Shown here: positions 44,934 to 58,345 of the stretch, one piece after another
Layout: each line of letters starts with the position of its first letter
Position numbering within the stretch: position 1 is the stretch's first letter
Program-made: the position numbers and the translations under genes
The notes under the pieces: generated by a model
The model's database searches: none
The model's input: the letters and a program-made list of their open reading frames with translations, nothing else
Told to the model about the DNA's origin: nothing
Source: Mixophyes australis
Taxonomy: Eukaryota; Chordata; Amphibia; Anura; Limnodynastidae
Reading direction: 5' to 3'
DNA: 64,000 nucleotides
Assembly: GCA_036250195.1 (NCBI GenBank)
Contig: JAVHZZ010000002.1
Span: forward strand, 277,030,460 to 277,094,459

Positions 44934-45179
44934 GTCACGGTTGGCTATACTGGAAATAGATCCCTAGGCTCTGCTGAACATGGCTAGGCCCACCCACGGG
45001 CGCGGAGTCTAACAGGTTCGTGGTTTTCACCAGGAACTCCCGCAAAGAAGTATGTATAAATGTAGACTCACAGAATTACAAGCCTCCAATCATAAAATCA
45101 GTGCCTACTGATCCTGTAATGCACTCAATATGTGAATTATTTCTGATATATTTTCTGTATCCATATATTTATAGGGTGG

Positions 45180-45420
45180 CATTGTTTAAGTTGAGGCAAC
45201 TGAGTGTAGTTGGATTTCCATATGCACATCTTCAGAATATGTCCCTTCTGCACACAAGATGCTTCCTAGATCTTAATGATTGCCCTTGTTATACTACACC
45301 TTGACTATTGCAACCTTCTTCTATTTGTCCCACCAAGATGGCAACAAATCATGCATGCTGATACTTTGTGCCTTTTCTCATACATTGCTCCTCTTATCTC
45401 TGATGATTGTTCTGTTGTCA
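45180..45420 (+). mobile_element. L2-like LINE fragment
   Basis: Near 45298 the plus strand reads LDYCNLLL followed by degraded sequence ending APLISD, the reverse-transcriptase C-terminal region of L2 elements. It is short and heavily decayed. Confidence 0.55.
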
Positions 45421-45689
45421 AAAACACTTCACCCATGAAAGGGGCCAAATAAGGCTGACAAATCGGTGTTGCCAAAAGTGACATTTTGAAATACAGAACA
45501 CATTCTTACTTTGTAACAGATATGGTAATTCAGGGAATTTGAATACTGACCCCGTCCAAGAAAAAAAAACATTTACACTCCTTTCAAAATAAGAAGGTGG
45601 GCTAAGTAACTCAACACTGGAGAATTGCAGGGGGAAAAACAATGATTGGCCTGATCAATCCTGGTTCTTGCTGTTGCACCTTAATGTAA

Positions 45690-46035
45690 GGACACAAATA
45701 AGGCATACAATGCACAAATACATCGATCCATCCTACCAGAAGTCAACAATCAAGGTAGTGTAATGGTGTGGGGATGTGTTTATTGCTACAAGCATTTGGT
45801 CCCATTATAAAAACAGAACAATATCTGAACACCACAAGGCATCTGAACACTGGTGTTGAATAGGAACATCCTTTCATTGCAGTAACATACCTATCTGTAA
45901 ATTGGTTTTCTTTTGCCAAGATAATGCCACAAGGAAAGTCCTTGAGTGGTTCCAGAAACATGACAGCTAACTCAGCTAAATTCATTGGCTTTCAAAATCT
46001 ACCAGACCTCAGTCCAACCAAACAACTGTGGGGTG
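45690..46035 (+). pseudogene. Tc1-like transposase relic
   Basis: Plus-strand pieces such as VLEWFQKHDS near 45938 and FQNLPDLSPT near 45992 recall the last catalytic block of Tc1 transposases. No ends were found and frames are broken. Confidence 0.4.
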
Positions 46036-46540
46036 AGTAAATTTCTATAACTAGCTAATTTACAATACTATGGAACATATTGGAGTCAGTATAGGTCAGG
46101 ACCCCAGAAAAATAGAGGAACAACTCAGTGTAGATATAATGTATCTACAAGTATATGGAGTACGGCAGGGGTCCTTACCATACAGACTTGTGGAGAGAGA
46201 AGTTTTTACTAGTAAAATATTTCTATGGGTGAACATGTCCTTTAAATCAAACATTCAGTTGGTCTGATTATCTTCATGTATTTAATCTTCATCTACATGT
46301 GTGTGTTTGGCTTTAGTTTTAAAGTTGAAATTGAAAAGCCTATGAATTTACCACAGCAGCAGATAGTATTTCAGGACAATAATTAGTAGATCTCGTGAGA
46401 GGAGGTGACTGATCCAGTCATGTGATTATGTTAGTTGCTATGGGCAGCATTATGATGACAGGAAGAATTTAGAAGCAAGCTGTAAGCCACAGACAGATAA
46501 TGGAAGGATCATGCATGAACACAAGTTTACCCATCACACT
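46036..46540. other. Intron DNA, nothing recognised
   Basis: No gene, repeat end or array seen. Confidence 0.4.
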
Positions 46541-46559
46541 ATTTTATAAATATATATAA

Positions 46560-46635
<76 letters not shown>
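46541..46635. repeat. (TA)n microsatellite
   Basis: TA-rich run, with about 30 pure units at its right end. Confidence 0.95.
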
Positions 46636-46638
<3 letters not shown>

Positions 46639-47280
46639 CAATATTCTAATATATATAAACCTAGCGGTGTGTGTTAGTGTGTGGAAAAAACTATTTTCTC
46701 AGAAAGGGCTCATCCAATTGACCTGAAATTTGGTATACTGACATTATTTGACAAAAAAATGATAATAGTGAAGTCAGTTAACTTCCATCATCCCCCCTTC
46801 CCCCCGTGGGAGGGGTAGTAAGGGCTAAATTTACCAGTTGAGGGCTCAAACTCTTGACCGTGTGGGTATTTATTTACCAGTGCCTTAGTTTGGTCATGGA
46901 CAATTGTATGTCGCATTTTCACGAGTACGGAGAAGCAGTGATGTGAAAGTGCAGGTTATGAATACTGTCCTTCAAGGAAAACTGATTGAGCACAGCGATA
47001 AGGTGTTTAGCAGAAACGTTGTATATCGAGAGGTTTTAGAACAGTAAGACGATGGAGATTAAGGATGTGGAGATGAAGATGAAGGATGAGGTGATGGAGA
47101 AGAATGATGAGCTGGTGACATGTGGACAAAACCACGTTAAAAAAGGGCGCTTACGTCGGGAAGTAACGCTCTTCCCCTGAGGAGGCCTGGCCTAGCCCCA
47201 AATGCATGACAAGAACCTTTTTAACACCTTAAGTAGCTTGATTTGACTAGAATGCATGAGTATTATGCACGGGTTAACAC
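46636..47280. other. Unidentified insert between two TA tracts
   Basis: A 0.64-kb, less AT-rich segment begins AACCTAGCGGTGTGTGTTAG and ends GCACGGGTTAACAC. Long TA runs lie on both sides, as if an element had inserted into a TA microsatellite. It contains a C-run/G-run stretch near 46790 and purine-rich GATGAAGATGAAGGATGAGG near 47085. I do not recognise the family. Confidence 0.4.
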
Positions 47281-49100
<1,820 letters not shown>

Positions 49101-49149
49101 CTTGGCAAAGTACAATTACAAGATCCTTTCTTCAGATCAAGCCATCCCC

Positions 49150-49325
49150 TTACCAGCATGAAACAGCATCATACAGGAAATGCACTCACTGTCCTCTACT
49201 ACTCCCTCAAGTAGTTCTCCATGTTTGCGTGCCTCGCTGTCAGTCCTTGCACTGGCTTCTTATATTCACCAGAATCAGACTCACTGTCCTGTCCCTTACC
49301 TACACTCGGCTCTCCCTTATATTAA
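49150..49325 (+). mobile_element. L2-like LINE fragment
   Basis: The plus strand reads CQSLHWLLIFTRIRLTVLSL near 49233, the conserved LHWLP region of L2 reverse transcriptase. It is short and ends where gypsy element 2 begins. Confidence 0.6.
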
Positions 49326-49616
49326 TACTCTAATATCTAAACAGACCTCCTGCTCTTAGGAGCCGCGGCGGCCACGTGCACCGCCGCAACTCACTGACCC
49401 TGTCCCTGGCGTCCCGGCCGTCTCCATGACGACCGGGATGTCACTTCTTTCTCGGCCCGACAGTTGCTAAGGAAATGGCCGAACAGCAAGTTTTCTGATT
49501 AGCACGCCCCGGCAACACAGGGCAGTCGGGCGTGTGCCCGGGGACATCTATATCTATATTAATCAGTGCCTCATTAATCAACAGTGTGATTACAGGACAA
49601 AGCCCTGATTGGCTAC

Positions 49617-50646
49617 TGTGACAGGATGGACCGCCTATGCCACACTGGCTGTTGTTGTTGGGAACCAGCTGGGCTTACTCTGCCACCGTCCCTTTTCGTT
49701 ATCCCAAATGCGCTCTCTTGCCGCAGTAGGAGTGGTTACATGAGCTGCCACCACTGGACTCCTTACCGGCATCCAGTACCGGGTTTCTTCTGTGTAAATG
49801 ATGTTGCTAGCGTATCTCGTTGCTGGTGTATCTGGGCTGGTACTCCGGAACTCTTACTATGGATCCGGGTTGCATGGTCACACTGACCAGGGCTGCTGGG
49901 TAGCAGGTAGGGCGGTGGTACTGGAAACGCTTGGGTCCAAACCTCAGAGACAGCCGGAGAACAGATTAGATTTAGGGTCTAATCTGTAGATCACAGGAAT
50001 ACAGCAATATTGAAGATGTTTCCAAGCAGGTCTTTGAAGCAAGATGGTTTATTTGCTCACACTGGTTTGCGGTACCAGTGATCAAGTCAGATGTTGAAAT
50101 CAGAAGAACACTTACATGCTCACACAGCTCATCTTTTATACAGTTCAGAAACAGTCTATTTTTAGAATCAGGAAGTACCCTGCTTCCCAAAACATAGATT
50201 TACATGCATTTCAAGGCTCACAAAATTTACAGTTATCTATGAAATTCTAGAAACACAGGGATGTCCTACACCTGGTTTTCAGATGCAGAGAATCCAGGAG
50301 CTAGTCTGCCTTCAATGTTGAACCTTCACACATCAAAAGATCTAATTAACATGTGGCCTTTCATCAGATCGTTCGGAATACATATTCACACAGAACAACA
50401 AAAAACAAAAACAAGCTAGTTTCCCACATCACAATACACAAGAGGCTTTGTAAACAAAGGCTCATTGTATCAGATACATACATCAGAAATAGGCATATCC
50501 TATAGCAAGGTTAAACAAGAGACAAATTTCTTCCCCTGGTCTCAGAAATAACGATTTCCTATTTCACAATATCAAAAATAAGTGCCCTGCGCTATTTGCT
50601 TTAAAGAAATTTTTACCAAAAGTTATTTAATAGTGATCCAGTCACA
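49617..50646. mobile_element. Solo-LTR-like insert in the gypsy 2 LTR
   Basis: It begins TGTGACAGGATGGACCGCC and ends GATCCAGTCACA, so the ends are inverted and have the TG/CA form of LTRs. The intact 3' LTR reads GGCTACCATCAG; here gctac (49612-49616) and gctat (50647-50651) bracket the insert, a 5-bp target duplication with one change. At 1030 bp and without coding sequence it fits a solo LTR. Its family is not recognised. Confidence 0.72.
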
Positions 50647-50651
50647 GCTAT

Positions 50652-51075
50652 CATCAGTATTTAAGGCAGGGAGGGCTTAGCCTCCTGCCAATTATAACAT
50701 GGATTCTGTCTGTTGCTAACCTGCTCCTGTCCAGTTTTGTCCCAGTTTTCCTGTGGATACCTGTTTACTATTGCACTTCCCGTTGTGACCTTATAGCCTT
50801 GTTCTTGGATTCTGCTGTCGTGCTGGTGACCCTGACCCTTTGGCGTGTTATTTGACCATCCTACTTGCTTGTAACCCCTGACCTCGGCTTACGTCTGACC
50901 ATCTCCTCAGCCTCCTCTGACCTGCCGCTGCGGTGTTGTTAACGAACTTGCACTACGCTAGGAGCTAAGTCCTGGGGGCATCCAAGTACCTGTGAGCACA
51001 TAAAGCTCTACGGGAATGGCGGCTGCTATAGGTGAAGACCTCTGTCATCTATTCTGCAATTTCGTTATCAGAATA
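50652..51075 (+). repeat. 5' LTR, right part, of gypsy element 2
   Basis: From CATCAGTATTTAAGGCAGGG to TGCAATTTCGTTATCAG it matches the 3' LTR at about 90-95 percent. Confidence 0.88.
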
Positions 51076-51231
51076 TTCTAGGAGGAATTGCTCGGGATGG
51101 ATGAAAGTGGAACCAACACATCTCCAGCCCAAGTCCTGGCTGGTCAAATTCAGACATTGTCGCAGAAGGTTCAGGGACTATAGCATCATCTGTCTGCACA
51201 AGAGGAAGCCTCTAGAACTTCACAAGTCACC

Positions 51232-51960
51232 TTGGCTCCTGCGGTAGAACCCAAATTAAATTTGCTGGACTGGTTTTCTGGGGACAGAGCTTTGTTCCGG
51301 AATTTCAAGGAGAGCTGTAAGCTCTATTTTCGTCTGAAACCTCGGTCTTCCGGTTCAGAACAACAGAGGGTCAGAATCATCATCTCCCTCCTCCAGGGTG
51401 ATCCCCAGTCATGGGCTTTTAGTCTGGCTCTCACAAGTCCAATCATGCAGTCTGTGGATGCTTCGCTGCTTTGGGTCTGCTCTATGAAGACCCGGAACGA
51501 GTGGCCTCTATTGAGGCTCATCTGAGGGCCTTCAAGCAAGGCCGGTGCTCTGCTGAGGAGTACTGTGCTGAATTTAGACGATGGTCTACTCACAGCAAGT
51601 GCAATGATCCGGCGTTACGTAGTCAGTTTTGCTTAGGGTTGTCAGAACAGAACAAGGACACTCTTTTACAGTACCCTTCTCCAAAATCTTTGGAGACCCT
51701 GGCAGCTCGCAATTAAGAGTGATAGAAGAATCAAGGAGAGGAAGGCGGAAAAAGAGGCTCCATCTTTCTCTTCTGTTTTTGTTCCTGCATCTACAGACAC
51801 TCATGCAATCATGCATCTACAGACACTAGTGCAATACCATCTTTCTTCTGAAGAAAAGAACAGAAGACGGTCTCAAGGCCTCTGCCTCTACTGTGATATC
51901 AAGGGCCACTTTTCCCAACAAATCGGGAAAAGAGCATGATTAGGGAATGACAGGGTAGTT
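51232..51960 (+). pseudogene. gypsy 2 gag
   Basis: Capsid-like sequence starts APAVEPKLNLLDWFSGDRAL and continues NFKESCKLYFRLKPRSSGSE. After a frame change near 51470 it reads GLLYEDPERVASIEAHLRAF and EEYCAEFRRWSTHSKCND. A knuckle LCLYCDIKGHFSQQI near 51883 lacks its last cysteine. Stops and shifts make it dead. Confidence 0.82.
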
Positions 51961-51969
51961 TGCTTAGGT

Positions 51970-52575
51970 TTGCAAATCACATCGCCAAAAAATGCAGTCT
52001 TAGTTCCTGCACACGTCACTCACGGTGCTTGTTCTGTGGCCGTCTCGGCCTTTATTGACAGTGGAGCTGCTGGCAGTTTCCTGGACATCGGGTTTGCTCA
52101 CTCTTTTGGGATTCCTTCTGTGAAGCTTGCTTCCGCCATCACAGTCTGTGGCCTGGATGGTAGTCCATTGCCTGGCAGCAGAATTCTTCATAAGACCGCT
52201 CTACTGCAGCTAACCGTGGGTGCTCTCCACTCAGAAGCCCTGTCATGTTACTTCATTGATTGCTCATTCATTCCATTAATTTTGCCATCCCTGGCTCTCC
52301 CTCCACAACCCTATAATGGATTGGATTAAAGGAGAGATTACTCAATGAAGCCCTTACTGTTCGCAGTCCTGCTTGACCTTGCCCCTCTGGATCTTGCAAC
52401 CAGTGTTAGAGCAGCTCCCTCCTCAATACCATGAGTTCCGAGATGTGTTCTCTAAAAAAGCATCTGACTCTCTGCCTCCACATCATGACTTTGATTGTGT
52501 CATTGATCTGATTCCTGGTTCCAGACTACCCAAAGGGAGGTTGTATTCTCTCTCTGGATCCAAGACCAAGGCCAT
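51970..52575 (+). pseudogene. gypsy 2 protease and start of reverse transcriptase
   Basis: The protease active-site block is AVSAFIDSGAAGSFLD near 52036. After a stop near 52329 and a shift, LPPQYHEFRDVFSKKASDSL and GRLYSLSGSKTKA lead into the reverse transcriptase, where the SINE cuts in at 52576. Confidence 0.82.
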
Positions 52576-52921
52576 AGCAGCACGGTGGCTAAGTGGTTAG
52601 CACTTCTGCCTCACAGCACTGGGGTCATGAGTTCAATTCCCGACTATGGCCTCATCTGTGTGGAGTTTGTATGTTCTTCCTGTGTTTGCGTGGGTTTCCT
52701 CCTGGTGCTCCGGTTTCCTCCCACACTCCAAAAACATACTAGTGGGTTAATTGGCTGCTACCAAAATTGGCCCTAGTCTCTCTCTCTGTCTGTATGTGTG
52801 TGTGTATGTTAGGGAATTTAGACCATAAGCTCCAATGGGGCAGGGACTGATTTGAGTGAGTTCTCTGTACAGCGCTGCGGAATTAGTGGCGCTATATAAA
52901 TAAATGGTAATAATAAATAAT
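52576..52921 (+). mobile_element. tRNA-derived SINE inside gypsy 2 pol
   Basis: Head GCAGCACGGTGGCTAAGTGG with A and B boxes, body, and tail GGCGCTATATAAATAAATGG plus TAA repeats. The 8-bp duplication aaggccat flanks it (52568-52575 and 52922-52929). Removing it rejoins KTKA to MQEYIEE in the reverse transcriptase, which proves the insertion. Confidence 0.95.
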
Positions 52922-54110
52922 AAGGCCATGCAGGAGTACATAGAAGAAAATCTGGAAAAAGAGTTTATCAGGCCTTCTAAATCTCCAGTAGGAGCCGGAT
53001 GCTTCTATGTATAAAAAAAAAAAGACAGTAGAGTGCGGCCCTGCATCGACTACCGGGGTCTTAATCAAATCACGATTAAAAACACCTATCCTCTTCCCCT
53101 TATCTCTGTGCTTTTCGATCAACTAAAGACTGCCACCATCTTCACCAAGATTGATCTCCGCAGAGCATACAACCTCATCCGCATCAGAGAGGGGGACGAA
53201 TTGAAAACAGAATTCAACACACATTCTGGCCACTACGAGTACCTGGTCATGCTGTTTGGTCTTAGTAACGCACCTGCAGTATTTTAAGACCTAATTAATG
53301 AAGTGTTCCATGAATTTCTTGGTCAGTTCATTGTCGTGTATTTGGATGACATCCTGATATATTCACAGCCATTGTCCCTACATCGGTGTCATGTTAAGCA
53401 GGTCCTCCAAAAACTTTGTGATCACCATCTCTTCGCCAAGTTGAAGAAATGCCAGTTTGAGGTACAGAAGGTGTCATTCCTGGGGTACATAATCTCCTCT
53501 GCTGGTTTCTCCAACTAAAGTCCAAGGCATTCTAGATTGGGTACAACTCAATAACCTCAAAGCTGTCCAGAGATTCTTGGGTTTCGCAAACTATTATAGA
53601 AGATTTATCAGCGGATTTTCAGATATAGTGGCTCCTATTGTCGCCCTTACCCATAAGGGAATAGATCCCACTAACTTCCCTCTTCAGGCGGTAACTGCAT
53701 TTGAAACCCTCAAAAAAGCATTTGTCTCTGCTCAGGTTCCCAGGCACCCTAATCCAGATATACCCTTTGTTCTAGAGGTTGATGCCTCTGATGTTGGAGC
53801 TGGCACTATCCTCTCCCAGAAAGACCCTCATACTCACCGTTTACATCCTTTCACATACTTCTCCCATAAATTTTCTATAGCTGAAACTAACTATGATGTA
53901 GGTAACCAGGAACTTTTGGCCATAAAATGGGTCATTGAAGAATGGCGTAATTGGCTGGAAGGAGTCATTCATGTAATCTCCGTGATAACTGATCACAAGA
54001 ATCTATAGTACATCCAGTCAGCCAAACGGTTGAATCCCAGACAGGCCCGCTGGGCACTCTTCTTTATCCGGCTTTAACTGCATTATTACCTACAGACCCG
54101 GTTCTAAAAA
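52922..54110 (+). pseudogene. gypsy 2 reverse transcriptase and RNase H
   Basis: Blocks in order: [20 protein letters not shown] near 53043, [29 protein letters not shown], then a stop (53286), then [13 protein letters not shown] near 53328 with the catalytic YLDD. After a shift, FLGFANYYRRFISGFSDIVA near 53573 begins the connection. The RNase H part has FVLEVDASDVGAGTILSQ near 53767 and YDVGNQELLAIKWVIEEW. It ends at a stop near 54008. Confidence 0.88.
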
Positions 54111-55248
54111 CTTAAGGGCAGATAAGCTATCAAGGAGCTTCTTGTCACATCATGTTCCAGTTTCTGTACCACTATCTGTTATCCCATCATCTAGCATTCA
54201 TGCTGGATTAATTCAAGACTTGGGAGTTACTCTCCATAGATTTCAAAAGATAGCACCTGCAGACACTTCGGTGAACCGTCTGTTTGTCCCAATCCACTTA
54301 AGAAAAGTGGTCCTTTTGAAGCTCATGACAGCAAGACCGCCGGGCATCCCGCTATCTCTAAGACAGTGGAAATCCTTTCACTTTCCGTGTGGTGGCCCTC
54401 ATTATCCGCATTATCAGGATCTTTGTTCTGTCTTGTGAAACTTGTGCAAGGAATAAGGTCCCCAGGAACTGTCCGTCAAGTCAGCTTGTTCAGTTATTCA
54501 TTCCTTCGAAATCTTAGACGCACTTATCAATGGATTTTATCGTTGATCACCCATCTTCTGCAGGGCATAACACTATATGGGTGGTAGTGGACCGATTCAG
54601 TAAAATGTCTCATTTCATACCGTTCCTAGACTTCCCAGTGCACGCGGTCTAGCTATTCTTTTTACTCAACATTTATTTTGGGCTCCCTACAGATACTGTC
54701 TCTGATCGTGGCTCCCAATTTGTTGCGCAGTTTTGGAAATCTTTCCTCGGGTTCAATATCAGCCTCTCATCCGCATACCACCCTCAATCTAACGGACAGA
54801 CGGAGATGGTTAATCAATCCCTGGAACAGTTCTTACGGTTGTACACCTCAGAATTCCACGATAATTAGTCCTCTGTATTACCATGGGCAGAGTTTGCCTA
54901 CAATAACTCATGTCATTCTTCTATTCATACTTCTCCATTCTATTTTCATTTTTTGTTCCACCCCTAGTCCAATTCTCTGTATTCGCTCAGTTCTTCTGGC
55001 CTCCCGGAAATACGTTCTACAGCTGAAGACCTTTAGATTATTTGGAATAAAGTTCAGTCTTCTTTGAGGCGAGCCTCATTTCACTCTAAAAAAAAATCTG
55101 ACCGCCATCGTACAACTTGTTCTTTCAAAGTAGGACAGAAGGTCTGGCTCTCTACTCGCAACATCAAGCTCAGACAACCCTGCAAAAAACTTGGGCCTAA
55201 ATTTATTGGACTGTTTACTATTATCAGACAAGTTAACCCTGCAGCCTT
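54111..55248 (+). pseudogene. gypsy 2 integrase, C-terminus truncated
   Basis: The catalytic core appears in pieces. An [20 protein letters not shown] region lies near 54540-54600, [20 protein letters not shown] near 54699, and [20 protein letters not shown] near 54775. A later part KVGQKVWLSTRNIKLRQPCK near 55129 is followed by LGPKFIGLF. The expected chromodomain is absent because the frame runs straight into LTR sequence near 55249. Several stops are present. Confidence 0.85.
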
Positions 55249-55700
55249 CATTGGCTACCATCAGTATTTAAGGCAGGGAGGGCTTAGCCTCCCTGCCGGT
55301 TATAGCGTGGATTCTGTCTGTTGCTGACCTGCTCCTGTCCTGTTCCTGCTTTGTCCCAGTTTCCCTGTGGATACTCTGCCCGTTTACTATTGGATCTCCC
55401 GTTGTGACCTTATAGCCTTGTTCTTGGATTCTGCTGTCATGTTGGTGATCCTTATCCTTTGGTGTGTTATTTGACCATTCTTCTTGCTTGTGACCCCTGA
55501 CCTCAGCTTACATCTGACCATCCGCTATCATCTACTCAGCCTCCTCTGACCTGCCGCTGCAGTGTTGTTAACGAACTTGCACTACGCTAGGAGTTAAGTC
55601 TTGGGGGCATCCGAGTACCTGTGAGCACATAAAGCTCTACAGGAAAGGCGGCTGCTATAGGTGAAGACCTCTGTCATCTGTTCTGCAAGTTCGTTATCAG
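55249..55700 (+). repeat. 3' LTR of gypsy element 2, left half missing
   Basis: From ATTGGCTACCATCAGTATTT to TGCAAGTTCGTTATCAG it matches 49609-49616 plus 50652-51075. It shows the uninterrupted junction that the insert at 49617 split in the 5' copy. Confidence 0.88.
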
Positions 55701-55710
55701 ACCGGCAGCC

Positions 55711-57169
55711 TAACACCTGCATGATATCCATCATACAGCAATGATACCCTGCTCTCCTCCTTTCTTACAATCTCTTTACACTCACATCTCTGACAACTGT
55801 GCTGCACCTCATTTACAGGATTTTCTACTTACATCCATTATATACTCACCTAACACCTACAGTAACTCTGCAGAGAGGCCTACTCATCAGGCATCTAAAT
55901 TTTCATCAATGTCATCTCTTGTAATCACTAAGGGACCAATATTATACCCCATATTATTAAACCAGTCCAAGTGCTCATATGCTTTCCCACTCATTTGTAC
56001 TGTAAGCTATAAAAGGGAGGACCATCTATGCTATTTCTAAGTTTGCACATGTAACATTACATAGTTTTTACATGAATTCCACAATTTATATACATCCCAG
56101 CAGAAAATAAGGCTGCCACTCTGGCACTCTAATGACAACTATTTAAAAATGTAAGGTGGTTCAACTAGATTCATCAGCACTTGTTGTTCTAACTAAAATG
56201 TTTTTGTCATCTGCATCAAAATATTAAGTACATAACTTATGATTTTCAACTTCAAAACATGGCTAAACACTGCCATCTAGTGTAATTTTATTTTAAATGC
56301 ATTCAGGAAAGTAGTCAAAGAAATTGTAATTCAGTATTAAATAATTATGCATAAATGCACCTTCTACCACAACTGAATCAATAGATGTGAAGGAATTAAA
56401 AATACTGTGGTAGGTCTGTATACATGGTTATATATGGACCATCTTGGTTAAATTATATGACTGTTCTTGGACCTCCTGTTCTCAGCAAATGCAGCCATCC
56501 TGTCCCTATTGAAAATAACCATATGCGAGTAGAATCACCACAATTTCAATATACCACCTATCCAAGGAGAACCTCATTAGGGGAAGAGTTATCTGTATTT
56601 TTCTGACACTACAGAGATTGGATATGAGAATTAATTTGTATAGTTATGTTGAGAAGTGTAACAAATATATAGCTAACATATAAACACAACCAATATTATA
56701 AATTGCTAATTATTTACAAAATATGAATAGTTTTCTGTTTTGTTATGGTTTCGCATAGCCCATACTGATTTTATTTTACCTTGACCGCCACTATTAACAA
56801 CCAGTAGCTGGCAATGTAAAATAATCATAATGGTAAGTACTTTTATATGGATGGAAGCATTGTAAAGGGAGACACATCTTTCACATGTAATATACTCATA
56901 TAAAAATGTTCTAACTGTACCTTTCTGCTAGTTCCTAAATTACATTATTACTCTAAGGTAAATACTGTACATTGGAGCCATTGTTCCACCTGTGTTGCAT
57001 TACAAAAAAGGAGAACATTTATGAAACTGAAGTAAAAAAGTAAATTTGTTTGAGAAGTCAATAACCATGACTGTTGGATTCAAATATCTAGCTTTTCTTC
57101 AAACTGCTTTCATAAACATCCTCCAATGTGTGGCCACAATGTCATGGCAGCAATTCTTCAATTAATTAA
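55711..57169. other. Intron DNA, nothing recognised
   Basis: AT-rich sequence without recognisable genes or element ends. Confidence 0.45.
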
Positions 57170-57589
57170 CAGGGCCCAGGCATGCCAGGGGGCCCGGCCC
57201 GGGCCCTCACTGACGACTATCATTTTTTTTCTTTTAAAATCTTTTTCCTTTCTTTTGTTCCCCCCCCCCCCCCAGCGGCACATGAAGGGGGGGAGGGGGG
57301 GGGGTTGGTGTTGGTGGCACAACCCCCTTCCTTGGTGGGGGTCTAGGGTACTGAAAGGAAATACTCACACGATCACGGCGCTGGCGTCCCTCTTCCCTCC
57401 TCTCTGATCCGTTTGCACTGAATGTTGGGAGTAACGTGATGACGTCACGCCTAACATTCAGTGAGGAGCGGTGCAGAGAGGAGCAAGACAGAAGAGAGAA
57501 GACAGAAGAAAAGAGATGAAAGAAGCCAATACAAAGATAAATAAAGGAGCGGAGGCAAGGGAAGGAAAACAAAGATGAAGGAGAGGGTG

Positions 57590-58070
57590 GGGGGGCAGGA
57601 TGGCACAGTGATGAAGGAGAGGGGGGGCAGGATGGCACAGTGATCGAGAGGGGGGAGGCAAGAAGGCACAGTGATAAAGGAGAGGTGGGGCAGCATGGCA
57701 CAGTGATGGAGAGGGGGAGCAGCATGGCACAGTGATGGAGAGTGGGGGGGCAGGATGGCACAGTGATAAAGGAGAGGGGGGCAGCATGGCACAGTGATGA
57801 AGGGGAGGGGGGCAGCATGGCACAGTGTGGTGAAGGGGAGGGGGAGCAGCATGGCACAGTGTGGTGAAGAGGAGGGGGAGCAGCATGGCTTAGTGTGGTG
57901 AAGGGGAGGGGGGCAGCATGGCACAGTGTGGTGAAGGGGAGGGGGGACAACATGACACAGTGTGATGAAGGGGACGGGCAGCAGCATGGCACAGTGTAAT
58001 GAAGTGGAAGGGGGGCAGCACGGCACAGAGTGACGAAGGGGGGAAGCAGCATGGTACAGTGTGATGAAGG
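57590..58070. repeat. G-rich minisatellite
   Basis: About thirteen units of 30-40 bp containing GCAGCATGGCACAGTGTGGT and GAAGGGGAGGGGG. Confidence 0.92.
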
Positions 58071-58127
58071 GGGGCCAGGTGAAGGGGGAAAAGCAGCATG
58101 GAGGGCGCAGTGTGGTAATGATGAAGG

Positions 58128-58345
58128 GGCACAGTAATGTGTGTGTGATGGCACAGGGGACTTGTGAATGTGTGTGTGATGGCACAGGGGGCTTGTGTCA
58201 ATGTGTGTGTGTGATGGCACAGGGGGCTTTTGTGTCAATGTGTGTGTGTGATGGCACAAGGGGCTTGTGTCAATGTATGTGTGTGATGACACAGGGGGCT
58301 TGTGGCAATGTGTGTGTGATGGCACAGGGGGCTTGTGGAAATGTA
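58128..58345. repeat. GTGTGTGATGGCACAGGGGG minisatellite
   Basis: Seven units of about 31-35 bp, ending in CTTGTG(T)CAAT; apparently derived from the same ancestral unit as the neighbouring array, as both hold GATGGCACAG. Confidence 0.92.

Larger units (their letters stand above)
49345..55705 (+). mobile_element. Ty3/gypsy (chromovirus-type) element 2
   Basis: A full gag-pol order runs on the plus strand between LTR copies that match at 50652-51075 and 55249-55700. The 5' LTR starts near 49345 (GGAGCCGCGGCGGCC), is split by a 1-kb insert, and resumes at 50652. The 3' LTR lacks its left half because pol codons join it directly near 55247, removing the chromodomain end. A SINE interrupts pol. 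Many stops and shifts make it inactive. Confidence 0.85.

Noticed and set aside
42731..44938. Open frames of 735, 662 and 596 codons rich in Leu, Ser and Phe on the minus strand
   Set aside because: They are translations of a pyrimidine repeat that cannot form stop codons; three overlapping frames are open at once, and there is no domain or start context.
47100..47205. CCCCTGAGGAGGCCTGGCCT as a further hammerhead
   Set aside because: The first core box and a stem II could be read, but no GAAA box follows, so the fold fails.
57234..58325. 363-codon His/Pro/Ser-rich frame
   Set aside because: Covers two minisatellites and a G-run; reading frame is a result of repeat composition.
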